Below, one piece after another: positions 5,870-9,544 of a DNA stretch of 9,544 nucleotides. How positions within the stretch are numbered: position 1 is the first letter of the stretch; each line of letters opens with the position of its first letter. The notes under the pieces are model-generated. The model worked only from the letters and a program-made list of their open reading frames with translations. It had not been told where the DNA came from and did not search any database. The position numbers and the translations under genes were made by a program. Source of the DNA: an uncultured Eubacteriales bacterium (GTDB lineage Bacteria; Bacillota; Clostridia; Lachnospirales; Bianqueaceae); assembly GCA_900322165.1 (NCBI GenBank), contig ONYR01000138.1:1-9544 (forward strand). Reading direction: 5' to 3'.

Positions 5870-6783
5870 GAGACGTTAGCTATGTATACAACGAGGGCTT
5901 GCCGAGTGAACATCGGGCCCTCTCCCATATTAATGTAACCTTCCGTGAGGGAGAATTCTGCGCCATCATCGGACACACCGGCTCCGGAAAATCCACGCTG
6001 ATCCAGCTCCTGAACGGTCTGCTGAAGCCTACTTCCGGAGAAGTCTTCCTGAACGGAGAGAATATCTTCGAAGAGCCGCAGACCCGCTCGAAAAAGAAGC
6101 GCCGTGAAGCGCGGGCGAAGAAAATGCTTGCCGTAAGGCAGAAGGTCGGTCTTGTCTTCCAGTACCCTGAGCATCAGCTTTTTGAGATGACGGTTGCGGA
6201 AGACGTGGCGTTCGGACCGCGCAATATGCAGCTGCCGCAGGAAGAGATCAAGAAGCGTGTCAAAGAAGCGATGGCTATGGTCGGTCTTGATAAGAGCTAC
6301 CGTAAGAAATCGCCGTTTGAACTATCCGGCGGTCAGAAAAGACGCGTCGCGATCGCGGGCGTTTTGGCGATGAAACCGGATTTCCTGATCCTCGACGAGC
6401 CGACTGCCGGACTGGATCCGCAGGGCCGTGACGAGATCCTCGGGCAGATGAAACGGCTTGGGGAAGAGCAGGGCATTGCGATCCTTCTGGTTTCGCACAG
6501 CATGGATGATGTCGCTCGCTATGCGGACCGGGTCGTTGCGATCGAAGAGGGCGAGCTGAAGTATGACGGCAAGCCGGAAGAGGTCTTTTCACACGCGGAT
6601 GAGCTGAAGGCGATGGGACTCGGCATTCCGCAGGTGACGGAGCTGGCAGAGCAATTGAAAGCCAAAGGGTTCCCGATCGAAAAGACGGTGCTTGATCTGG
6701 ATGAGATGGAAGCGATCCTGACCGAGTGGAATCAGGCGAAAACGGAAGCGGTCTCCGAGGATAAAACGGAGGCGAGAGGGTAA
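5854..6783 (+). CDS. ecfA2: ECF transporter ATPase EcfA2 (CbiO-like)
   Basis: EcfA2 is the second ABC ATPase of the ECF module and forms a heterodimer with EcfA1. Motifs are complete: Walker A GHTGSGKST (40-48), Q-loop Q103 in the EcfA2-typical VFQYPEHQLFE, signature LSGGQ (157-161), Walker B FLILDEPTAGLD with E182, and H-loop H215 in LVSHSMDD. The 309 residues exceed the usual 280-290. Part of the excess is a strongly basic insertion RSKKKRREARAKK (78-90) between the Walker A helix region and the Q-loop. The rest is a polar C-terminal tail (WNQAKTEAVSEDKTEARG). The ATG lies inside the 3' end of ecfA1, with a modest TAGGTG site at 5844-5849, so translation is probably coupled. ecfT begins 3 bases after its stop. 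Confidence 0.96.
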   Translation: MPIELRDVSYVYNEGLPSEHRALSHINVTFREGEFCAIIGHTGSGKSTLIQLLNGLLKPTSGEVFLNGENIFEEPQTRSKKKRREARAKKMLAVRQKVGLVFQYPEHQLFEMTVAEDVAFGPRNMQLPQEEIKKRVKEAMAMVGLDKSYRKKSPFELSGGQKRRVAIAGVLAMKPDFLILDEPTAGLDPQGRDEILGQMKRLGEEQGIAILLVSHSMDDVARYADRVVAIEEGELKYDGKPEEVFSHADELKAMGLGIPQVTELAEQLKAKGFPIEKTVLDLDEMEAILTEWNQAKTEAVSEDKTEARG

Positions 6784-6786
6784 GCG

Positions 6787-7635
6787 ATGCTGAGAGATAT
6801 TACGATCGGTCAGTACTATGACGTCGACTCTCCGGTGCATCGTCTTGACCCGAGAACCAAAGTACTGGGAACCGTTATATTTATCGTGGGGCTTTTCCTT
6901 GTCAAAAGCTTCCTTGGATTCGCGGCTGCAGGTATCTGCCTGCTTCTGCTGATCCGTTGTTCCAACATCCCGCTGAAGTTCATTGTTCGCGGGCAGAAAT
7001 CGATCGCGATGCTGCTGCTTTTCACCGTTGTTTTGAACATGTTTATGGTGAAGGGCGACGTGCTTGTTCGGATCTGGTTTCTGAAGATCACCTATCAGGG
7101 CTTGTATACCGCGCTATTCATGGGGATGCGTTTGATCATGCTTGTCATCGGCTGTTCAATGATGACGCTGACAACGACGCCCCTGCAGCTGACCGATGGG
7201 CTTGAAAAGCTTCTCAGACCGCTGAAAAAGATCAAGGTGCCGGTGCACGATATCGCGATGATGATGAGCATTGCGCTCCGTTTCATTCCGATCCTGATGG
7301 AAGAGACCGATAAGATCATGAAGGCTCAGTCCGCGCGAGGCGCTGATTTTGAAAGCGGATCGCTCCTGCGAAGGGCTAAATCCCTGATCCCGGTGCTTGT
7401 CCCGCTGTTTATCTCCGCGTTCAGGCGGGCCGATGAGCTGGCGACCGCGATGGAAGCCCGCTGCTACCGCGGCGATGAAGGCCGTACCAAGATGAAAGAG
7501 CTGAAATACCGGACCGGTGACTATGTAGCCATGGTCCTGCTCTTACTGTTCCTGCTGGCTATGATCTTCTCGCGCTACCTGCCGGGCGTCAGAGAACTGG
7601 CGGGCACCGTGCTTACGCTGCTTGGGGTGCGATGA
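6787..7635 (+). CDS. ecfT: ECF transporter transmembrane scaffold EcfT (CbiQ-like)
   Basis: EcfT is the integral membrane subunit that couples ATP hydrolysis by EcfA1/EcfA2 to toppling of the substrate-binding S component. It has 282 residues. Hydrophobic segments are visible at about 26-40, 44-57, 71-88, 105-127 and 246-263, with a weaker one near 155-170. The N-terminal SPVHRLDPRTKVL is the family hallmark. Both coupling motifs that contact the ATPases are present: ARG at 183-185 (QSARGADF) and the ARC/YRG region at 224-229 (MEARCYRGDEGRT). Between these lie the long amphipathic coupling helices. GGAGG at 6768-6772 and GAGAGG at 6774-6779 are possible ribosome binding sites, both inside ecfA2. 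Its end overlaps truA by ATGA. No S component is encoded in the window, so this is the shared group II module. Confidence 0.95.
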   Translation: MLRDITIGQYYDVDSPVHRLDPRTKVLGTVIFIVGLFLVKSFLGFAAAGICLLLLIRCSNIPLKFIVRGQKSIAMLLLFTVVLNMFMVKGDVLVRIWFLKITYQGLYTALFMGMRLIMLVIGCSMMTLTTTPLQLTDGLEKLLRPLKKIKVPVHDIAMMMSIALRFIPILMEETDKIMKAQSARGADFESGSLLRRAKSLIPVLVPLFISAFRRADELATAMEARCYRGDEGRTKMKELKYRTGDYVAMVLLLLFLLAMIFSRYLPGVRELAGTVLTLLGVR

Positions 7636-8441
7636 TGGAAAACCAAAAGAGACGAATCGCGCTGAAAATAGCCTATGACGGAACTGCTTACGCCGGATGG
7701 CAGCGGCAGGAGACCGGCCTTGGGATCCAGGCTGTGCTGGAAGATACGATCGCTAAGCAGTTTAGCGAGAAGGTCCATGTGATGGGTTCCGGCCGAACCG
7801 ATGCCGGCGTTCACGCCGAAGGGCAGGTAGCGGCTTTCGATTTTCATCATCCGATTCCGGCAGAAAGCCTTGTCCGTGCACTTAACGCGAACCTGCCGGA
7901 CGATATTCGGATCCTGGATGCGATGGAAGTGGACGGTGACTTTCAGCCTCAGTACGGAGCCAAGCGCAAAACATATGTGTATCGCTTCCTAAACGGACCG
8001 GTCATGCTCCCGAACCTGCGATATCACACCGTGCTTGTGCCTGAGAAACTCGATATGGAGCGTATGAAAGAGGCACTGCCGGTGCTGGAAGGCGAACATG
8101 ATTTCTATGCGTTCCGCTCCGCGAAAGCCGAGAACGCATCGACCGTTAGGACGATCTATGAAGCTTCCCTTAGCGAGGCGGAAGATCTTGTTGAAAACGG
8201 AACGGTCTATGAACTCAAGGTGACCGGCAATGGGTTTCTCTACAACATGGTCCGTATTATCGCAGGAAGCTTGTTGGATATCGGAAGAGGCCGGATCCCG
8301 CAGTCCGCATTTCAGGACGCGATCGAAAGCGGAAACCGGGAGGTGCTGGGGGTGACTGCACCGGCTCTTGGGCTCAGTCTTCGGTCCGTAGAGTACGAAA
8401 ACCTGCCCGTCTGGCCGAAGGAAAAAGCCTTCGGGAAATAA
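7632..8441 (+). CDS. truA: tRNA pseudouridine(38-40) synthase TruA
   Basis: TruA converts uridines 38, 39 and 40 in the tRNA anticodon arm to pseudouridine. Length is 269 residues, normal for the family. The N-terminal strand ALKIAYDGTAYAGWQRQ is diagnostic. The catalytic aspartate is D57 in GSGRTDAGVHA. Other conserved blocks are KTYVYRF (112-119), EGEHDFYAFRS (153-163) and GNGFLYNMVRIIAG (199-212). Two adjacent ATG codons are possible. The one at 7632 overlaps the ecfT stop as ATGA; the one at 7635 sits a better 5 bases from GGGGTG (7624-7629). The N-terminal residue count is therefore uncertain by one. Placement after ecfT and before rplM is common in Firmicutes. It is the last gene of the ECF transcription unit. 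Confidence 0.97.
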   Translation: MMENQKRRIALKIAYDGTAYAGWQRQETGLGIQAVLEDTIAKQFSEKVHVMGSGRTDAGVHAEGQVAAFDFHHPIPAESLVRALNANLPDDIRILDAMEVDGDFQPQYGAKRKTYVYRFLNGPVMLPNLRYHTVLVPEKLDMERMKEALPVLEGEHDFYAFRSAKAENASTVRTIYEASLSEAEDLVENGTVYELKVTGNGFLYNMVRIIAGSLLDIGRGRIPQSAFQDAIESGNREVLGVTAPALGLSLRSVEYENLPVWPKEKAFGK

Positions 8442-8483
8442 GTGGAAAACTGAGGGATGAATTTCCTCAAGAAAGTTAAAAAA

Positions 8484-8498
8484 CCGCTTGACAAGCGG
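8484..8498. repeat. Inverted repeat overlapping the rplM -35 box
   Basis: CCGCTT (8484-8489) and AAGCGG (8493-8498) pair perfectly around a 3-base loop, flanked by A residues on the left and GTTT on the right. The TTGACA -35 hexamer (8488-8493) straddles its centre. As RNA on the + strand it is a short hairpin with only a weak T run. On the - strand the same hairpin would be followed by six T residues. It could be a weak end signal for truA or a protein-binding dyad; the sequence alone does not decide. Confidence 0.55.
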
Positions 8499-8516
8499 GT
8501 TTGAAGTCCATATAAT
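8488..8516 (+). promoter_or_regulatory. Consensus sigma-A promoter for rplM-rpsI
   Basis: A perfect -35 box TTGACA (8488-8493) and a perfect -10 box TATAAT (8511-8516) are separated by exactly 17 bases. Transcription should begin at about 8522-8524, giving a leader of about 100 bases before rplM. This is by far the clearest promoter in the window and explains independent expression of the two ribosomal genes after the ECF-truA unit. Confidence 0.93.
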
Positions 8517-8522
8517 ATATGA

Positions 8523-8605
8523 GTGCGACTTCTCGAGTCGCAATGTTGCTGCGGAATTTAATCCACTAGCCCCGGATTCCAATTTCAAACAGCGACCTAC
8601 GAATT
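8523..8605 (+). ncRNA. Candidate L13-type ribosomal protein leader
   Basis: The predicted 5' untranslated region folds into a first hairpin TGCGACT/AGTCGCA (8524-8530/8536-8542, 5-base loop). A second helix follows, GTTGCTG/CAGCGAC (8545-8551/8590-8596, one G-U), which encloses an inner element. That inner element can pair in two exclusive ways: GGAAT/ATTCC (8553-8557/8576-8580) or AATCC/GGATT (8560-8564/8574-8578). An L13 leader that mediates autoregulation of rplM-rpsI is known in low-GC Gram-positives (Rfam L13_leader). Position and general shape fit, but I could not align it to the family consensus, so membership is inferred. Confidence 0.6.
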
Positions 8606-8622
8606 AAGGAGTGTAAAGTTTC

Positions 8623-9057
8623 ATGAAAACTTATATGCCTAGCGGCAAAAATATCGAGAGAAAGTGGTATGTCGTTGACGCTGAAGGCCAGACCCTTGGA
8701 CGTCTTGCTTCTCAGGTTGCCTCTGTTCTCCGCGGTAAGAACAAACCGGAGTTCACTCCCTTCCTTGACATGGGAGATTACGTGATCGTTATCAATGCTG
8801 ATAAGGTTGTCCTGACCGGCAAGAAATTGGATCAGAAAGTATACAGCACTCACACCGGCCAGCCCGGTGGTCTGCGTGAGATCCCTTACAAGCAGCTTCT
8901 TAAGACCAAGCCTGAGCTGGCTGTTAAGACTGCCGTCAAGGGTATGCTTCCCAAGAACACCCTCGGTCGTGACATGCTGAAAAAGCTGAAGGTTTATGCA
9001 GGTCCTGAGCACAATCATCAGGCTCAGCAGCCCATCGAACTGAAGCTGCATGACTAA
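8623..9057 (+). CDS. rplM: 50S ribosomal protein L13
   Basis: L13 is an early assembly protein of the 50S subunit and, in Gram-positives, a likely repressor of its own operon through the leader. The 144-residue length is typical. Conserved blocks are KTYMPSGKNIERKWYVVDAE, TLGRLASQVASVLRGKNKP, NADKVVLTGKKLDQKVYSTH, and the C-terminal VKGMLPKNTLGRDMLKKLKV then YAGPEHNHQAQQP. AAGGAG at 8606-8611 precedes the ATG by 11 bases. It follows a strong promoter and a structured leader and precedes rpsI by 22 bases, the near-universal bacterial pair. Confidence 0.98.
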   Translation: MKTYMPSGKNIERKWYVVDAEGQTLGRLASQVASVLRGKNKPEFTPFLDMGDYVIVINADKVVLTGKKLDQKVYSTHTGQPGGLREIPYKQLLKTKPELAVKTAVKGMLPKNTLGRDMLKKLKVYAGPEHNHQAQQPIELKLHD

Positions 9058-9079
9058 GGAAAGGGAGGAGCAATAAACC

Positions 9080-9475
9080 ATGGCTGTTACGCAGTATTAC
9101 GGAACCGGAAGAAGAAAATCCAGTGTTGCTCGTGTTTACCTGAGACCTGGCACCGGTAAGATCACCGTTAACAAGAAAGACATCAACGAGTACTTTGGCG
9201 GACAGGAAATCCTGAAAGTTATCATTAAGCAGCCCCTGACGGCTACCGAGAACCTTGAGAAGTTTGACATCTTTGTCAACGTCAACGGCGGTGGCTTCAG
9301 CGGTCAGGCCGGTGCCATCCGTCATGGCATCGCCCGCGCACTGCTCAGCGTTGATCCGGAGTATCGTGTCGTCCTCAAAAAGGCCGGCTACCTCACCCGC
9401 GATCCTCGTATGAAAGAGCGTAAGAAGTACGGTCTCAAGGCCGCTCGTCGCGCACCTCAGTTCTCGAAGCGATAA
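9080..9475 (+). CDS. rpsI: 30S ribosomal protein S9
   Basis: S9 is in the 30S head; its C-terminal tail reaches the P site and contacts the anticodon stem of the bound tRNA. The product is 131 residues. Recognised segments are QYYGTGRRKSSVARVYLRPG, NVNGGGFSGQAGAIRHGIAR, AGYLTRDPRMKERKKYG and the invariant C-terminal QFSKR. GGGAGGAG at 9063-9070 is a strong ribosome binding site ahead of the ATG. It is co-transcribed with rplM and is followed 19 bases later by an intrinsic terminator. Confidence 0.98.
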   Translation: MAVTQYYGTGRRKSSVARVYLRPGTGKITVNKKDINEYFGGQEILKVIIKQPLTATENLEKFDIFVNVNGGGFSGQAGAIRHGIARALLSVDPEYRVVLKKAGYLTRDPRMKERKKYGLKAARRAPQFSKR

Positions 9476-9494
9476 TCGAGACTCAGAAGGCCTC

Positions 9495-9535
9495 AAAAAC
9501 CCCGGAATCATGCGGTTTCCGGGGTTTTTCTTTTT
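9495..9535 (+). terminator. Intrinsic terminator after rpsI
   Basis: AAAAACCCCGGAA (9495-9507) and TTCCGGGGTTTTT (9517-9529) pair perfectly over 13 bp around a 9-base loop. TTTTT-C-TTTTT extends to 9535. The A-rich left flank makes it potentially bidirectional. It ends the rplM-rpsI operon. Confidence 0.95.
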
Positions 9536-9544
9536 CAAAATCGC

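Noticed and set aside
8936..9538. - strand open frame of 200 codons opposite rplM/rpsI
   Set aside because: It would start inside the rpsI terminator and runs antisense to two universally conserved ribosomal genes.
1..9544. Mobile element, phage, defence system, CRISPR array or tRNA genes
   Set aside because: All coding space is filled by recognised housekeeping or ECF genes on one strand. No terminal repeats, spacer-repeat pattern, transposase motif or tRNA-like sequence was seen in the gaps.

Overview
This window is a conserved chromosomal housekeeping locus. It holds the promoter-distal end of the spectinomycin/alpha ribosomal-protein cluster, then an energy-coupling-factor (ECF) vitamin/metal transporter module with truA, then the rplM-rpsI operon. 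Every supported gene is on the + strand. I see no mobile element, CRISPR array, rRNA or tRNA.

The organism is most likely a Gram-positive Firmicute of the class Clostridia, possibly close to Lachnospiraceae. Four things point there: the gene order adk-map-infA-rpmJ-rpsM-rpsK-rpsD-rpoA-rplQ-ecfA1-ecfA2-ecfT-truA-rplM-rpsI; strong AGGAGG-type ribosome binding sites at most genes; a zinc-free S4 of the type I associate with Clostridia; and an L17 with a long internal insertion. Base composition looks moderate, at about half G+C or slightly more by eye. The assignment rests on remembered family sequences, not on a search.

Layout. Positions 1-538: adk, missing its 5' end. 561-1331: map. 1355-1715: infA and rpmJ. 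1731-4134: rpsM, rpsK, rpsD and rpoA, tightly spaced. 4135-4329: an unusually long gap packed with six short inverted repeats. 4330-4866: rplQ, closed by a strong intrinsic terminator at 4877-4909. 4970-8441: ecfA1, ecfA2, ecfT and truA, overlapping or nearly so and probably translationally coupled. 8442-8622: a consensus sigma-A promoter (TTGACA-N17-TATAAT) and a folded leader that fits an L13-type autoregulatory leader. 8623-9475: rplM and rpsI, closed by a terminator at 9495-9535.

The genes supply translation and transcription machinery: ribosomal proteins S13, S11, S4, L17, L36, L13 and S9, initiation factor IF-1, and the RNA polymerase alpha subunit. They also supply nucleotide balance (Adk), N-terminal Met removal (Map) and tRNA pseudouridylation (TruA). 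EcfA1, EcfA2 and EcfT form the shared energizing module of group II ECF importers; no substrate-binding S component is encoded here, so it must serve S proteins made elsewhere.

I do not find a new multi-gene system. The items most worth a second look are non-coding or lineage-specific: the hairpin cluster between rpoA and rplQ, the dyad overlapping the rplM promoter together with the rplM leader, oppositely charged insertions in the two ECF ATPases, the enlarged L17, and the lack of a small gene between map and infA.
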